DNA of 64,000 nucleotides from Actinomadura sp. NBRC 104425 (GCF_030269545.1 NZ_BSTN01000002.1:248001-312000), one strand, 5' to 3'; shown: positions 8,855-18,618, counted from the first letter of the stretch. Notes: generated from the letters alone by a model not told the origin. Numbers and translations: made by a program.

Positions 8855-10177
8855 GTGATTTCCCGTATCGACCTGCGCGGCTCGCTGCCCGGCGATTTGC
8901 GCGACGTGCTGCCCCGTGCCGATCTCGACGTCGAGGCCGCCCTGGAGAAGGTGCGGCCGATCTGCGAGGACGTGCGGCATAGGGGCTCGGCCGCGGTACG
9001 GGAGCACACCAAGACCTTCGACGGGGTCGACCTGGAGTCCGCCCGCGTCCCGGCCGAGGCGATCGAGGCGGCGTTGAAGGCGCTCGACCCGGCCGTGCGG
9101 GACGCGCTGGAGGAGTCGATCCGCCGCGCCCGCCTGGTGCACCGCGACCAGCGCCGCACCGACGTCACCACGCAGGTCGTGCCCGGCGGCACCGTCACCG
9201 AGCGGTGGGTGCCGGTGGGCCGCGTCGGGCTGTACGTGCCGGGCGGGCGGGCCGTCTACCCGTCCAGCGTGGTCATGAACGTGGTGCCCGCCCAGGAGGC
9301 CGGAGTGCCCTCCCTGGCGGTGGCCTCCCCGCCCCAGGCGGACGGTTCCGGCGGCGGGCTCCCGCACCCGACGATCCTGGCGGCCTGCGCGCTGCTCGGC
9401 GTGGACGAGGTCTACGCGGTCGGCGGCGCCCAGGCGATCGCGATGTTCGCCTACGGCACCGACGAGTGCCCCCGCGCCGACCTGGTCACCGGGCCCGGCA
9501 ACGTGTACGTCGCGGCGGCCAAGCGGCTGCTCAAGGGCGTGATCGGCATCGACTCCGAGGCCGGCCCGACCGAGATCGCGATCCTCGCCGACGGCACCGC
9601 CGATCCGGTGCACGTGGCCGCCGACCTGATCAGCCAGGCCGAGCACGACACGCTCGCCGCCGCCGTGCTGGTCACCACCGCTCCCGAGCTGGCCGACGCG
9701 GTGGAGCGCGAGCTCAAGGCGCAGGTCGCCCGCACCCGCCACGTCCAGCGGATCACCGAGGCGCTGGCCGGGCGGCAGTCCGGCATCGTCCTGGTCGACG
9801 ACATCGACGCCGGCCTCGCCGTGGTCGACGCCTACGCCGCCGAGCACCTGGAGATCCACACCGCGGACGCCCGGCAGGTCGCCGCGCGCGTCCGCAACGC
9901 CGGAGCGATCTTCATCGGGACGCACGCGCCGGTGTCGCTGGGCGACTACCTGGCCGGGTCCAACCACGTGCTGCCCACCGGCGGCTGCGCCTGCCACTCC
10001 TCGGGCCTGTCGGTGCAGTCGTTCCTGCGCGGCATCCACGTCGTCGAGTACGACCGCGACGCCCTCGCCGAGGCCACCGCCCGCGTCGTCGCGCTGGCCG
10101 AGGCCGAGGACCTGCCCGCGCACGGCGCCGCGCTCAAGGCCCGCTTCGGCTGGACGATCCCGGGGGAGGGCCGGTGA
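8855..10177 (+). CDS. hisD: histidinol dehydrogenase
   Basis: This enzyme catalyses the last two steps of histidine synthesis: the NAD-dependent, zinc-requiring oxidation of L-histidinol to L-histidine. The 440-aa protein has the family landmarks [58 protein letters not shown], the SQAEHDTLA segment near the active-site His/Glu, and [15 protein letters not shown] at the C-terminal zinc region. The GTG start sits 6 nt after TAGACT. It heads the his operon and its stop overlaps the hisC start by 4 nt, implying translational coupling. Confidence 0.97.
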   Translation: MISRIDLRGSLPGDLRDVLPRADLDVEAALEKVRPICEDVRHRGSAAVREHTKTFDGVDLESARVPAEAIEAALKALDPAVRDALEESIRRARLVHRDQRRTDVTTQVVPGGTVTERWVPVGRVGLYVPGGRAVYPSSVVMNVVPAQEAGVPSLAVASPPQADGSGGGLPHPTILAACALLGVDEVYAVGGAQAIAMFAYGTDECPRADLVTGPGNVYVAAAKRLLKGVIGIDSEAGPTEIAILADGTADPVHVAADLISQAEHDTLAAAVLVTTAPELADAVERELKAQVARTRHVQRITEALAGRQSGIVLVDDIDAGLAVVDAYAAEHLEIHTADARQVAARVRNAGAIFIGTHAPVSLGDYLAGSNHVLPTGGCACHSSGLSVQSFLRGIHVVEYDRDALAEATARVVALAEAEDLPAHGAALKARFGWTIPGEGR

Positions 10178-11262
10178 CGTCGCTGTCCGACCTCCCCCTC
10201 CGCGACGACCTGCGCGGCAAGGAGCCCTACGGCGCGCCGCAGCTCGACGTGCCCGTCGCGCTCAACACCAACGAGAACCCCTACGGGCCGTCCGAGCGGC
10301 TGGTGAAGGCGATCGGCGAGGCCGCCGCCGAGGTCGCCGCGGGACTGAACCGCTACCCCGACCGCGACGCGACGGCGCTGCGCGAGGACCTGGCGGCGTA
10401 CCTCAACGCCGACACCCCCGGCGCCGGGCTCACCGTGCGGAACGTGTGGGCCGCCAACGGCTCCAACGAGATCATCCAGCAGATCCTGCAGGCGTTCGGC
10501 GGGCCGGGCCGCACCGCGCTGGGCTTCGAGCCGTCGTACTCCATGCACCCGATCATCACCCGCGTCACCGCCACCGCCTGGGTGAACGCGCACCGCGACG
10601 CCGACTTCGGGATCGACCCCGAGGCCGCCGTCGCGGCGATCGAGCGGCACCGGCCGGACGTGGTGTTCCTCACCTCGCCCAACAACCCGACCGGCACCGC
10701 CCTGCCGCCGCGGGTGATCGAGGCGGTGCTGGCGGCGGCGCCGGGCATGGTGGTGGTGGACGAGGCGTACGCCGAGTTCCGCCGCGAGGGCACCCCGTCG
10801 GCGCTGACGCTGCTGCCCGGCAACCCGCGGCTGATCGTCACCCGCACCATGTCCAAGGCGTTCGCGATGGCCGGCACCCGCCTGGGCTACCTGGCCGCCG
10901 ACCCCGCCGTGATCGACGCCCTGCTGCTGGTGCGGCTGCCGTACCACCTGTCGGCGGTGACGCAGGCGGTGGCGCGCGCCGCCGTCGCGCACGGCGACGA
11001 GCTGCTGGCCACCGTGGGCCTGCTGCGCCGCGAGCGCGACGCCCTGGTGGCCTGGCTGCGCCGCGAGGGCCTCACCGTGGCCGACTCCGACGCCAACTTC
11101 GTGCTGTTCGGCACCTTCCCCGACCGGCGGCGGATCTGGCAGGGCCTGCTCGACCGGGGCGTGCTGATCCGCGAGGTCGGCCCGCCCGAATGGCTGCGGG
11201 TCAGCGTCGGCACCCCCGAGGAGATGGCCGCCTTCCGCACCGCACTGAAGGAGATCTTGTGA
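10174..11262 (+). CDS. hisC: histidinol-phosphate aminotransferase
   Basis: This PLP-dependent class I/II aminotransferase (362 aa) converts imidazole-acetol phosphate to L-histidinol phosphate with glutamate. It shows the N-terminal [15 protein letters not shown], the substrate-site [10 protein letters not shown], the PLP-contacting [12 protein letters not shown] and VVDEAYAEF, and the Schiff-base lysine in [17 protein letters not shown]. The GTG start overlaps the hisD stop by 4 nt and its own stop overlaps the hisB start by 4 nt. Confidence 0.97.
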   Translation: MTSLSDLPLRDDLRGKEPYGAPQLDVPVALNTNENPYGPSERLVKAIGEAAAEVAAGLNRYPDRDATALREDLAAYLNADTPGAGLTVRNVWAANGSNEIIQQILQAFGGPGRTALGFEPSYSMHPIITRVTATAWVNAHRDADFGIDPEAAVAAIERHRPDVVFLTSPNNPTGTALPPRVIEAVLAAAPGMVVVDEAYAEFRREGTPSALTLLPGNPRLIVTRTMSKAFAMAGTRLGYLAADPAVIDALLLVRLPYHLSAVTQAVARAAVAHGDELLATVGLLRRERDALVAWLRREGLTVADSDANFVLFGTFPDRRRIWQGLLDRGVLIREVGPPEWLRVSVGTPEEMAAFRTALKEIL

Positions 11263-11855
11263 CTGCCCGTATCGGACGCGTCGAACGCGGGACCAAGGAG
11301 ACCGAGGTCCTGGTCGAGATCGACCTGGACGGCACGGGCCGGGTCGACGTGGCCACCGGCGTCGGGTTCTTCGACCACATGCTGGCCCAGCTCGGCAAGC
11401 ACGGGTCGTTCGACCTGACCGTCAAGACCAGCGGCGACCTGCACATCGACAGCCACCACACGATCGAGGACACCGCGATCGCGCTGGGCCGGGCGTTCCG
11501 GCAGGCGCTCGGCGACAAGACCGGCATCCGCCGCTTCGCCGACGCCTCCGTCCCGCTGGACGAGGCGCTCGCCCAGGTCACCGTGGACATCGCGGGCCGC
11601 CCCTACCTGGTGCACTCCGAACCGGACGGCATGGCGCCGATGATCGGGCCGGAGTACGACACCGCGATGACCCGGCACATCCTGGAGTCGTTCGTCGCCA
11701 ACGCCCAGATCTGCCTGCACGTGCACGTCCCGTACGGCCGCAACGCGCACCACATCGTCGAGGCCCAGTTCAAGGCGCTGGCCCGGGCGCTGCGCGACGC
11801 GGTCGCGTTCGACCCGAAGGTGCACGGCATCCCGTCCACCAAGGGGGCCCTGTAG
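11259..11855 (+). CDS. hisB: imidazoleglycerol-phosphate dehydratase
   Basis: This is the Mn-dependent monofunctional dehydratase of histidine synthesis (198 aa). It has both His-rich metal motifs, [13 protein letters not shown] with [11 protein letters not shown], and [20 protein letters not shown] near the C-terminus. It lacks the phosphatase domain found in enteric HisB, as in other actinobacteria. The GTG start is coupled to hisC, and a two-nucleotide gap separates its stop from the next small gene. Confidence 0.97.
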   Translation: MTARIGRVERGTKETEVLVEIDLDGTGRVDVATGVGFFDHMLAQLGKHGSFDLTVKTSGDLHIDSHHTIEDTAIALGRAFRQALGDKTGIRRFADASVPLDEALAQVTVDIAGRPYLVHSEPDGMAPMIGPEYDTAMTRHILESFVANAQICLHVHVPYGRNAHHIVEAQFKALARALRDAVAFDPKVHGIPSTKGAL

Positions 11856-11857
11856 CC

Positions 11858-12028
11858 GTGGAGGTCGGCGGCCTGGACTTCACCTACGGCAACGTCGCGC
11901 TCTTCGGGCTGGCCGTCTTCCTGCTCATGGGCGTCATCAGCTTCCTCCGGCAGGGCCTCAAGGCCGCCGCCGCGGTGGTGTTCGTGCTGATGGCGCTCGC
12001 CGCCACCGCGGGGGTGCTGTACCTGTGA
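11858..12028 (+). CDS. 56-aa membrane protein inside the his operon
   Basis: This small ORF starts at GTG 2 nt after the hisB stop and ends by overlapping the hisH start by 4 nt (GTGA), so it is placed as a true operon member. The product starts [15 protein letters not shown] and is mostly two hydrophobic helices, [16 protein letters not shown] (about 15-30) and [20 protein letters not shown] (about 36-55), joined by a short RQGLK loop. There is no signal cleavage site. I recall short hydrophobic ORFs at this position in other actinomycete his operons, but no function is known to me. Confidence 0.75.
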   Translation: MEVGGLDFTYGNVALFGLAVFLLMGVISFLRQGLKAAAAVVFVLMALAATAGVLYL

Positions 12029-12666
12029 CCACGAAGATCGTCATTTTGGACTACGGCTCGGGCAACCTGCGCTCGGCCGAGCGGGCGGTCGCCCGGCACG
12101 GCGTGGACGTCGAGGTCACCGCCGACTGGGACGCCGCCCTGGCCGCCGACGGGCTGGTCGTGCCCGGGGTCGGCGCGTTCGCCGCGTGCATGGCCGGGCT
12201 GCGGTCGGTGCGCGGCGAGCAGATCATCGGGCGGCGGCTGGCGGGCGGCCTTCCCGTGCTGGGCATCTGCGTCGGCATGCAGATCCTGTTCGCCAAGGGC
12301 ATCGAGCACGGCGTCACCACCGAGGGGTGCGGCGAGTGGCCCGGCACCGTGGACCGGCTGGACGCCCCCGTCGTGCCGCACATGGGATGGAACACCGTCG
12401 AGGCGCCCGCCGGCACCGTGCTGTTCCGCGGCATGGACCCCGGCACCCGGTTCTACTTCGTGCACTCCTACGCGGTGCGCCGCTGGGAGCTGGAGCCCGA
12501 CCCGACGGGACGGCTCGCGCCGCCGCTGGTGACCTGGTCCGAGCACGGCGACCGGTTCGTGGCCGCCGTCGAGAACGGGCCGCTGTGCGCCACCCAGTTC
12601 CACCCGGAGAAGTCCGGCGACGCGGGCGCCGAGCTGCTGCGCAACTGGCTGTCCACGCTGCGCTGA
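12025..12666 (+). CDS. hisH: imidazole glycerol phosphate synthase, glutamine amidotransferase subunit
   Basis: HisH releases ammonia from glutamine and passes it to HisF for imidazole-ring closure. The 213-aa class I amidotransferase has the nucleophile Cys82 in [11 protein letters not shown] and the His193/Glu195 pair in FHPEKSG. The N-terminal [16 protein letters not shown] is also conserved. It is translationally coupled to the small membrane gene. A 64-bp gap holding a new -10 box separates it from priA. Confidence 0.97.
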   Translation: MTTKIVILDYGSGNLRSAERAVARHGVDVEVTADWDAALAADGLVVPGVGAFAACMAGLRSVRGEQIIGRRLAGGLPVLGICVGMQILFAKGIEHGVTTEGCGEWPGTVDRLDAPVVPHMGWNTVEAPAGTVLFRGMDPGTRFYFVHSYAVRRWELEPDPTGRLAPPLVTWSEHGDRFVAAVENGPLCATQFHPEKSGDAGAELLRNWLSTLR

Positions 12667-12717
12667 GCCGCCCGGCCCGCTCCCCGTTCCCCCGACACCG
12701 CGTCCCACCTGCACCGA

Positions 12718-12723
12718 TAGGGT
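12718..12723 (+). promoter_or_regulatory. internal leaderless -10 box for priA-hisF
   Basis: TAGGGT ends 7 nt before the priA ATG. It suggests that priA-hisF can be transcribed separately from hisD-hisH, which would fit the double role of PriA in histidine and tryptophan synthesis. Confidence 0.55.
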
Positions 12724-12730
12724 TTCGTTC

Positions 12731-13450
12731 ATGACTCTCACGCTCCTTCCCGCAGTCGACGTCGCCGGCGGCCAGGCCGTCCGCCTGGTCCAGGGCGAGG
12801 CGGGCACCGAGACCTCCTACGGCGCCCCGCTGGAGGCCGCCCTGGCCTGGCAGAAGGCGGGAGCGGAGTGGATCCATCTGGTCGACCTGGACGCCGCGTT
12901 CGGCCGCGGCTCCAACCGCGAGCTGCTGGCCGAGGTGGTCGGGCGGCTGGACGTGAAGGTGGAGCTGTCCGGCGGCATCCGCGACGACGCGTCCCTGGAG
13001 GCGGCCCTGGCGACCGGCTGCGCCCGCGTCAACATCGGCACCGCCGCGCTGGAGAACCCCGAATGGTGCCGCAAGATCATCGCCTCGCACGGCGAGAAGA
13101 TCGCGGTGGGGCTGGACGTGCGCGGCGACGTGCTGGCCGCCCGCGGCTGGACCCGCGAGGGCGGCGACCTGTGGGAGGTGCTCGACCGGCTGGAGGACGA
13201 CGGGTGCCCGCGCTACGTCGTCACCGACGTCACCAAGGACGGCACCTTGCGCGGCCCCAACGTCGACCTGCTGCGCCGCGTGTGCGCCCGCACCGACAGG
13301 CCCGTCATCGCCTCCGGCGGCGTCTCGTCTCTGGACGACCTGCGCGACATCGCCGCCCTGGTCCCCGAGGGCGTCGAGGGCGCGATCGTGGGCAAGGCGC
13401 TGTACGCGGGGGCGTTCACGCTGGAGGAGGCCTTGGAGGCGGTGCGATGA
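12731..13450 (+). CDS. priA: bifunctional HisA/TrpF isomerase PriA
   Basis: This (beta-alpha)8-barrel isomerase of 239 aa acts on ProFAR in histidine synthesis. In actinobacteria the same enzyme also acts on phosphoribosylanthranilate, replacing TrpF. It shows [21 protein letters not shown] with the catalytic Asp, the ELSGGIRDD phosphate-binding strand, [16 protein letters not shown] with the second catalytic Asp, and [11 protein letters not shown]. No trpF is seen near the trp genes in this window, which fits the dual role. The stop overlaps the hisF start by 4 nt. Confidence 0.93.
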   Translation: MTLTLLPAVDVAGGQAVRLVQGEAGTETSYGAPLEAALAWQKAGAEWIHLVDLDAAFGRGSNRELLAEVVGRLDVKVELSGGIRDDASLEAALATGCARVNIGTAALENPEWCRKIIASHGEKIAVGLDVRGDVLAARGWTREGGDLWEVLDRLEDDGCPRYVVTDVTKDGTLRGPNVDLLRRVCARTDRPVIASGGVSSLDDLRDIAALVPEGVEGAIVGKALYAGAFTLEEALEAVR

Positions 13451-14226
13451 GCCCGCGGGCGAGCAGCGGGGTCGCGGTGCGCGTCATCCCCTGCCTGGAC
13501 GTCGACGCCGGCCGCGTGGTGAAGGGCGTCAACTTCCAGAACCTGCGCGACGCGGGCGACCCGGTCGAGCTGGCCCGCCGCTACGATGCCGAGGGCGCCG
13601 ACGAGCTGACCTTCCTGGACATCACCGCGTCCAGCGCCGACCGGTCCACCACCTACGACGTGGTGCGGCGCACCGCCGAGCAGGTGTTCATCCCGCTGAC
13701 CGTCGGCGGCGGCGTGCGCACCGTCGACGACGTGGACCGGCTGCTGCGCGCGGGTGCCGACAAGGTGTCGGTGAACACCGCCGCGATCGCCCGCCCGGAG
13801 TTCCTGCGCGAGGCCGCGCACCGCTTCGGGTCGCAGTGCGTGGTGCTGTCGGTGGACGCCCGCCGCGCCGAGGGCACCCCGTCGGGGTTCGAGGTGACCA
13901 CGCACGGCGGCCGCCGCGGCACCGGCATCGACGCGCTGGAGTGGGCGCGGCGCGGCGAGGAGCTGGGCGTGGGGGAGATCCTGCTCAACTCCATGGACGC
14001 CGACGGCACCAAGGCCGGGTTCGACCTGGAGATGCTGCGCCGGGTCCGCGAGGCGGTCTCCGTGCCGGTGATCGCCAGCGGCGGCGCGGGGGCGCTGGAG
14101 CACTTCGCCCCGGCGGTCGACGCGGGCGCCGACGCCGTGCTGGCCGCCAGCGTGTTCCACTTCGGCGACCTGAAGATCTCCGCCGTCAAGGACGCCCTGC
14201 GCGCCGCCGGCCACCCCGTCCGCTGA
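13447..14226 (+). CDS. hisF: imidazole glycerol phosphate synthase, cyclase subunit
   Basis: HisF forms the imidazole ring from PRFAR and HisH-derived ammonia, giving IGP and AICAR. The 259-aa (beta-alpha)8 barrel has the catalytic Asp in [15 protein letters not shown]. Also present are [24 protein letters not shown] with a phosphate site, [18 protein letters not shown] with the second catalytic Asp, and [12 protein letters not shown]. The ATG overlaps the priA stop. It is the last gene of the priA-hisF unit. Confidence 0.97.
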   Translation: MSPRASSGVAVRVIPCLDVDAGRVVKGVNFQNLRDAGDPVELARRYDAEGADELTFLDITASSADRSTTYDVVRRTAEQVFIPLTVGGGVRTVDDVDRLLRAGADKVSVNTAAIARPEFLREAAHRFGSQCVVLSVDARRAEGTPSGFEVTTHGGRRGTGIDALEWARRGEELGVGEILLNSMDADGTKAGFDLEMLRRVREAVSVPVIASGGAGALEHFAPAVDAGADAVLAASVFHFGDLKISAVKDALRAAGHPVR

Positions 14227-14236
14227 GGCGGCGGGA

Positions 14237-14260
14237 GGCAAGGGGGCCGGCAAGGGGGCC
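14237..14260. repeat. two 12-bp tandem repeats after hisF
   Basis: GGCAAGGGGGCC occurs twice in tandem with a degenerate third start, directly between the convergent stops of hisF and the CocE-type hydrolase. It is one of several short tandem arrays at gene 3' ends in this window. Confidence 0.7.
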
Positions 14261-14268
14261 GGAAGGGG

Positions 14269-15987
14269 TCAGCACGCCCCGAGATCGGGTGATTCCTCGG
14301 CGTCGGGGTCGGAGACGGAGGCCTCGGGCGAGCGTTCCACGACGGGCAGCAGGATCGCCGACGGGTGGTCGGGGTCGTGGAAGACCTCTTGGTCGGCGGG
14401 GACGCCCGGGGACGCCGCGGTGGCCAGCGGCTCGCCCGTGCCCGGGTTGACCGCCACCTTCGGGTAGGCGCCGCTGGTGACGTGCACCCGGATCCGGTGG
14501 CCGCGGCAGAAGCGGTGCCCGACCGGCCACAGGTCGATCGCCACCCGCCGCACGCCCTGCGTCCCCACCGCCCCGCCGGCCGGATGCTGCGGATCCAGGC
14601 GCAGCCCGCCCTCGCAGACGTTGCGGGACGTGCCGTCCGGCGCCACGTCGCACAGCCGCACCAAAAAGTCGGTGTGCTCGCGGCTGGACCGCACGAACAG
14701 GTCCGCGACGACGGGCCCGATGAGGTCCAGGTCCTTCTTCAGCGCGGCCGAGGTGAACACCAGCACGTCCCGCCGCTTCTCCAGGGGCCGGTTGTCGACC
14801 GGCTTGGACGACCCCAGCAGCGAGGGGCCGCCCAGGGCGGGCGTGGGGTCGGACGGGTCGAACCGGTAGGCGGTGGGCCGGGAGTCCTGCGGCCCGTCCT
14901 CGCCGAGCCCTCCGCCCCCGTGCAGGTGCCAGCGTTCCCGCCGCATCCCGGGCGGCGGCCAGTCCCGGTAGTCGCGCCACTCGCGCGCCCCCGTCACGTA
15001 CAGGCGGACGGGGTTGGCGCGCACGGCCGACAGGTCGCCGCGCAGGTGCGCCTTGAACCAGGCAAGCGCCTCGCGGAACGACACCAGGGTGTGCCGGGCG
15101 TCGGCGTGCCACCACGGCCCGATGGTGAGGTACGGGCGGTGCCCCGCGGCCCGCAGCGTCAGGTAGTCCTTGACCTGCCAGGGCAGGAACACGTCGTACC
15201 AGCCGCCCAGCAGCGTGACCGGCGCCGCCACCTGCCCGACCGTGCCGCTGAAGTCGCGGCGCCGCCAGTACTCGGCACCGGACTCGTGGTTGGCCAGCAG
15301 GTCGCGGTAGAACCGCATCGGCTCCCCGCCCGCCAGCACGTCCAGCTCCGACAGCGGGCGCAGCGAGCGGGCCGCGCGCAGGGCCCGGCGCCGGGACACC
15401 AGGGGCGCGGTGAGCAGCCCGAGCGTCGAGGTCTGCCGGCGGGTCAGCTCCGTCCAGCCGAGCGTGGACTCCAGGGCGAAGGAGCCGCCCACGTACGCCG
15501 CTTCCCGGAACGAGGACGCGGTGATCTGCAGGGCCATCGCCTTCAGCGCGGGCCCGGCCTCGGCCGCCAGCGCCCACGCCGAGTAGCCGAGGTAGCTGGC
15601 CCCGTAGGTGGCGAACGACCCGTCGAACCACGGCTGCTCGCGCAGCCAGGCGACCGTGGCCAGCCCGTCCTCCCGCTCGTTGCCGAGCGGGTCGAACTCG
15701 CCCCCCGACCCGAACGTGCCGCGAACGCTCTGCACCAGCAGCTGGAACCCGAACGGCACGAACGGCAGGCCGTTCAGCACGGCGGCGGGGCCGCGCCGCC
15801 CGTACGGCGTCCGCACCAGGATGGTGGGCGCGGACCGCGCGCCGCGCGGGACGTACCGGTCGGCCAGCAGCGTCACCCCGTCCGGCATGGTGACCGGGAT
15901 GTCGCGCTCGACGGTATAGCGGGGGAGGGAGCGGGTCAGGCGGATCGGCGCCGGCGGCAGTCGGTCCAGGCGGTCCCTGAGGGCCAT
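14269..15987 (-). CDS. CocE/NonD-family hydrolase (X-Pro dipeptidyl-peptidase-like)
   Basis: This cytoplasmic alpha/beta-hydrolase (572 aa) of the CocE/NonD, X-Pro dipeptidyl-peptidase S15 group has a C-terminal jelly-roll domain. The catalytic Ser is in TYGASYLGYSAW, the Asp in LLGGWYDVF and the His in TIGPWWHADARH. The C-terminal domain has LVRLCDVAPDGTSRNV and the GHRIRVHVTSGAYP strand typical of this group. The substrate (an ester or acylated peptide) cannot be told from sequence. The ATG at 15987 has GGAG 6 nt upstream; a longer reading frame exists but lacks a ribosome site. No signal peptide is seen. Confidence 0.88.
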   Translation of the reverse strand: MALRDRLDRLPPAPIRLTRSLPRYTVERDIPVTMPDGVTLLADRYVPRGARSAPTILVRTPYGRRGPAAVLNGLPFVPFGFQLLVQSVRGTFGSGGEFDPLGNEREDGLATVAWLREQPWFDGSFATYGASYLGYSAWALAAEAGPALKAMALQITASSFREAAYVGGSFALESTLGWTELTRRQTSTLGLLTAPLVSRRRALRAARSLRPLSELDVLAGGEPMRFYRDLLANHESGAEYWRRRDFSGTVGQVAAPVTLLGGWYDVFLPWQVKDYLTLRAAGHRPYLTIGPWWHADARHTLVSFREALAWFKAHLRGDLSAVRANPVRLYVTGAREWRDYRDWPPPGMRRERWHLHGGGGLGEDGPQDSRPTAYRFDPSDPTPALGGPSLLGSSKPVDNRPLEKRRDVLVFTSAALKKDLDLIGPVVADLFVRSSREHTDFLVRLCDVAPDGTSRNVCEGGLRLDPQHPAGGAVGTQGVRRVAIDLWPVGHRFCRGHRIRVHVTSGAYPKVAVNPGTGEPLATAASPGVPADQEVFHDPDHPSAILLPVVERSPEASVSDPDAEESPDLGAC

Positions 15988-16209
15988 GGGAACTCCGCAT
16001 CTCGTGGCTACTACCTGGTAATAACGGTATCCGCTGAATCGCCGTCTCGCCACGGCCGCCGCCGCAGGTCATGGCCCCGCCGGACCTCGCTTCGAGACGT
16101 TGCGCCATCATGTACTTACGTGACGTGACCGCGAATTCGGGCAGGTCACCACGGGGGCAGGGGCCCGACGGCTGGCATCGGGCGATCACGGGCACGGGGA
16201 GGGCCGACA

Positions 16210-16806
16210 ATGTGGGCCGGGCACTACTCGCCGACGGGGCCGCGGGCGCGCGGTGCGCTGCGGAGCGCGGGCCCGCCGCCGGTTCGCCCGGCCGCCGGCT
16301 GGTACGCCCTGCCCGTGGCGCTGCTGCTGGCCGCGGTCGCCGGGCTGACGGCCGTGATCGCCGCCACCTGGGACGCCTCCGAGGCCGCCCAGGCCGATCC
16401 GGTCGTCGTCGACGGGCGCGGCACGATGCGGCCCGACCTGGCCGCCGGACGCCGCTACCTGCTGTACGTCCCGAGCGGCACGCCCGCGCCCGCCTCGTGC
16501 GCGGCCGCCGTCGGTGCGTGGTCGGTGCCGCTCGCGCTGACCAGGTCGGACCCGCGGAGCGCCACCCGCCGGCGCGGCTACCGCTTCGTCGGCTCGTTCC
16601 GCGCTCCGGTGTCCGGGCCGACCCGGCTCACCTGCGCGGGCGCCGCCTCCCGCCTGATGATCGCGCCGGACGACGCGGTGCACGGCCTGCTGGGCCTGGC
16701 CGCCCTGGCGGCCATGGCCCTGGCCGGCGCCGGCGCGGTGAGCCTCGTGGTGATCTTCGTGCGGCGCCGCCTCACCCGCCGCCGCCTGCTCTACGGCAGG
16801 CCCTGA
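16210..16806 (+). CDS. uncharacterised membrane protein
   Basis: This protein of 198 aa is not recognised as a named family. It has an N-terminal Pro/Arg-rich cytoplasmic segment, a membrane helix near residues 32-54 (YALPVALLLAAVAGLTAVIA) and an extracytoplasmic beta-rich domain of about 100 residues. Two Cys in that domain, in PASCAAAVG and RLTCAGAAS, could form a disulfide. A second helix lies near 160-183, followed by a basic tail RRRLTRRRLLYGR. GGGGAGGG precedes the ATG. The topology resembles the small actinomycete proteins with a sensor-like external loop, but I assign no function. Confidence 0.65.
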   Translation: MWAGHYSPTGPRARGALRSAGPPPVRPAAGWYALPVALLLAAVAGLTAVIAATWDASEAAQADPVVVDGRGTMRPDLAAGRRYLLYVPSGTPAPASCAAAVGAWSVPLALTRSDPRSATRRRGYRFVGSFRAPVSGPTRLTCAGAASRLMIAPDDAVHGLLGLAALAAMALAGAGAVSLVVIFVRRRLTRRRLLYGRP

Positions 16807-16811
16807 GCCCG

Positions 16812-16876
16812 GCGCCCGGACGCGCTGCCCGGACGCGGCGCCCGGACGCGGCGCCCGGACGCGCTGCCCGGACGCC
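16812..16876. repeat. five 13-bp tandem repeats between convergent genes
   Basis: The unit is GCGCCCGGACGCG, alternating with CTGCCCGGACGCG, repeated five times. The array begins 6 nt after the stop of the gene at 16210 and ends 10 nt before the stop of the DyP peroxidase. No hairpin terminator is visible here, so the array occupies the place where one would be expected. Confidence 0.85.
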
Positions 16877-16885
16877 GCGCCCCGG

Positions 16886-18043
16886 TCAGGCCAGGAGGGG
16901 CTCGCCGATCCAGCCGCCGGCGCCGCAGCCCGGCGGCACCGCGAAGGCGGCCGACCCCACCGGAGTGATCCACAGGTTGAGCAGGTCGGACTCGGCCAGC
17001 CTCCGCTGGACCGGGATGAACTGGCGGTCCAGGTCGGCCTGGTAGGAGACGAACAGCAGCCCCGAGTCGGCCACCCCGTCGGAGCTGACCGCCTCGTCGT
17101 AGTTGTAGCTGCGGCGCAGCATGCGCAGCGACGGGTCGCCGGTGCGGGCGAGGCGGATGTGGGCGTTGTCGGAGATGACCGGGAAGCCGTGTTCGTCCTT
17201 GGCGGTGAAGTCGGGTTCGTCGTGTTCGGCCTTTCCGGTGAGCGGGGCCCCGGTCTTGATGTCGCGGCCCACGGCGAACGCCTTGGCCGCCTCGTCGGCG
17301 GCGTCCCACTTCTCCAGGTTCATGCTGATGCGCCGCAGCACCATGGTGGTGCCGCCGCGCAGCCAGTCCGGTCCGTCGCCGATCCACACGGCCTTGTCCA
17401 GGTCGGTGGGCTGGACGGTGCCGTCGAGCTGGCCCATGAGGTTGCGCTGGGTCTGCCCCGCGGGCTGGTTGCGGCGGAACCCGCGCTGGGTCCAGCGCAC
17501 GGTGGCGAAGTCGCGGGCGTCCTTGACGATCAGGCGCAGCGCGTGGGCGACGGTGACGGCGTCGTCGGCGCAGAGCTGGACGAGCAGGTCGCCGCCGCTC
17601 CACCGGTCCTGCAGCCGGTCGGTCGCAAAGCGCGGCAGGTCGAGGTGGGGCTGCCGGTCGCGCAGCCCCGCCTTGGCGAACAGGCCCGGCCCGAATCCGA
17701 AGGTGACGGTGAGCCGCGCGGGCAGGTCGGCGAGCTCGGGCTGGGCGTCGGCCAGGCCCGCGCGGCCGGCGGTGAGGCGGCGGGCGTCGTCGGTGAGCAG
17801 GCGCATGAGCCGGCCCAGCGCGGCCCGGTCGGTGCCGGGGCGCAGGTCGAACGCGACGAACACCGCGTGGACCTGCGGCTGGGTGACGATGCCGGCCTGG
17901 TGCGGGCCGTGGAACGGCTCGACGGCCGGGGTCTTGGCGGGCGCGGGCGCGGCGGGCCGGTCGGCGCGGCAGGCCGCGGTGGCGGCCACCGCCGCCACCG
18001 CCCCGCCGACGAACAGGGCCCGCCGGGTGGGATGGCGGTCCAT
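16886..18043 (-). CDS. DyP-type heme peroxidase, Tat-exported
   Basis: This dye-decolourising peroxidase of 385 aa has a twin-arginine signal (PTRRALFVGGAVAAV) followed by an Ala-rich cleavage region. The heme pocket is recognisable from the distal motif GQLDGTVQP (the family GxxDG), the proximal His in SDNAHIRLARTGD, and SGLLFVSYQADLDRQFIPVQ near the C-terminus. The start overlaps the PCuAC stop by one nucleotide. In Streptomyces the extracytoplasmic copper chaperone ECuC and DyP peroxidase DtpA are encoded together and serve copper enzymes, so a similar role is likely here. An iron-linked EfeB role is less likely because no EfeU/EfeO genes are adjacent. Confidence 0.88.
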   Translation of the reverse strand: MDRHPTRRALFVGGAVAAVAATAACRADRPAAPAPAKTPAVEPFHGPHQAGIVTQPQVHAVFVAFDLRPGTDRAALGRLMRLLTDDARRLTAGRAGLADAQPELADLPARLTVTFGFGPGLFAKAGLRDRQPHLDLPRFATDRLQDRWSGGDLLVQLCADDAVTVAHALRLIVKDARDFATVRWTQRGFRRNQPAGQTQRNLMGQLDGTVQPTDLDKAVWIGDGPDWLRGGTTMVLRRISMNLEKWDAADEAAKAFAVGRDIKTGAPLTGKAEHDEPDFTAKDEHGFPVISDNAHIRLARTGDPSLRMLRRSYNYDEAVSSDGVADSGLLFVSYQADLDRQFIPVQRRLAESDLLNLWITPVGSAAFAVPPGCGAGGWIGEPLLA

Positions 18044-18618
18044 CAGTGGCCCGCCCCGGGCTCGTAGTTCTCGTTGCCGCCCTGGAAGGACTTGCCCAGC
18101 GCGGTGAACTCGACCGTGCCGCCGCCCGCGAGGGTGAGGGTGAAGGGGACCCGGTCGCCGGGCCTGATCGGCTTCGCCAGGTCCATGAGCATGATGTGGT
18201 AGCCGCCGGGCTTGAGCTCCAGCCTGCCGCCGGCGGGGACGGTGAAGCCGCCCTTGACCGGCCGCATCTTCATCTCGCCGCCGGAGCCTGCGACCTCGTG
18301 CAGTTCCACTTCCGGCGAGGCGGGCGTGGCGGCGGAGGTGACGGTGATGGCGGCGCCGGTGGTGTTGACCAGGGTGCCGAACGCGGCGGACATGCCCTTG
18401 TCGGCGGTCTTCACCCAGGCGTCGTGGACCGTCAGGGCGGCGGCGCGGCCGGCGGACGCGGCAGACGCGGGAGACGCGGAGGACGCCGCGGGGCTGCTCG
18501 GAGCGTCGGCGGCGGGGTCGCCGCCGCAGCCGGCGAGCGCGAGGCAGGCCGCGGCCAGGGGCGCGGCGGCGGTCATGGGGCGGAACGTGGAACGGAACGT
18601 GTGACGGAAGCCGTGCAC
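18043..18618 (-). CDS. PCuAC-type copper chaperone lipoprotein
   Basis: This extracytoplasmic copper(I) chaperone of the PCuAC/DUF461 family has 191 aa. Its basic n-region (RHTFRSTFRP), hydrophobic core and LAGC lipobox mark a lipoprotein. The copper motif is present as VELHEV with a downstream MKMRPV, and GYHIMLMDLAKPI supplies the second His/Met pair. The GTG start at 18618 has AGAAGGG at good spacing; an ATG at 18576 directly ahead of the hydrophobic core is the alternative. A linker rich in Ser, Pro and Ala follows the lipid Cys. It is cotranscribed with the DyP gene downstream. Confidence 0.88.
   Translation of the reverse strand: MHGFRHTFRSTFRPMTAAAPLAAACLALAGCGGDPAADAPSSPAASSASPASAASAGRAAALTVHDAWVKTADKGMSAAFGTLVNTTGAAITVTSAATPASPEVELHEVAGSGGEMKMRPVKGGFTVPAGGRLELKPGGYHIMLMDLAKPIRPGDRVPFTLTLAGGGTVEFTALGKSFQGGNENYEPGAGH

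Noticed and set aside
16886..18043. EfeB role in iron uptake for the DyP peroxidase
   Set aside because: No EfeU or EfeO gene is next to it, while a copper chaperone is directly coupled; copper-linked function fits better, although not proven.
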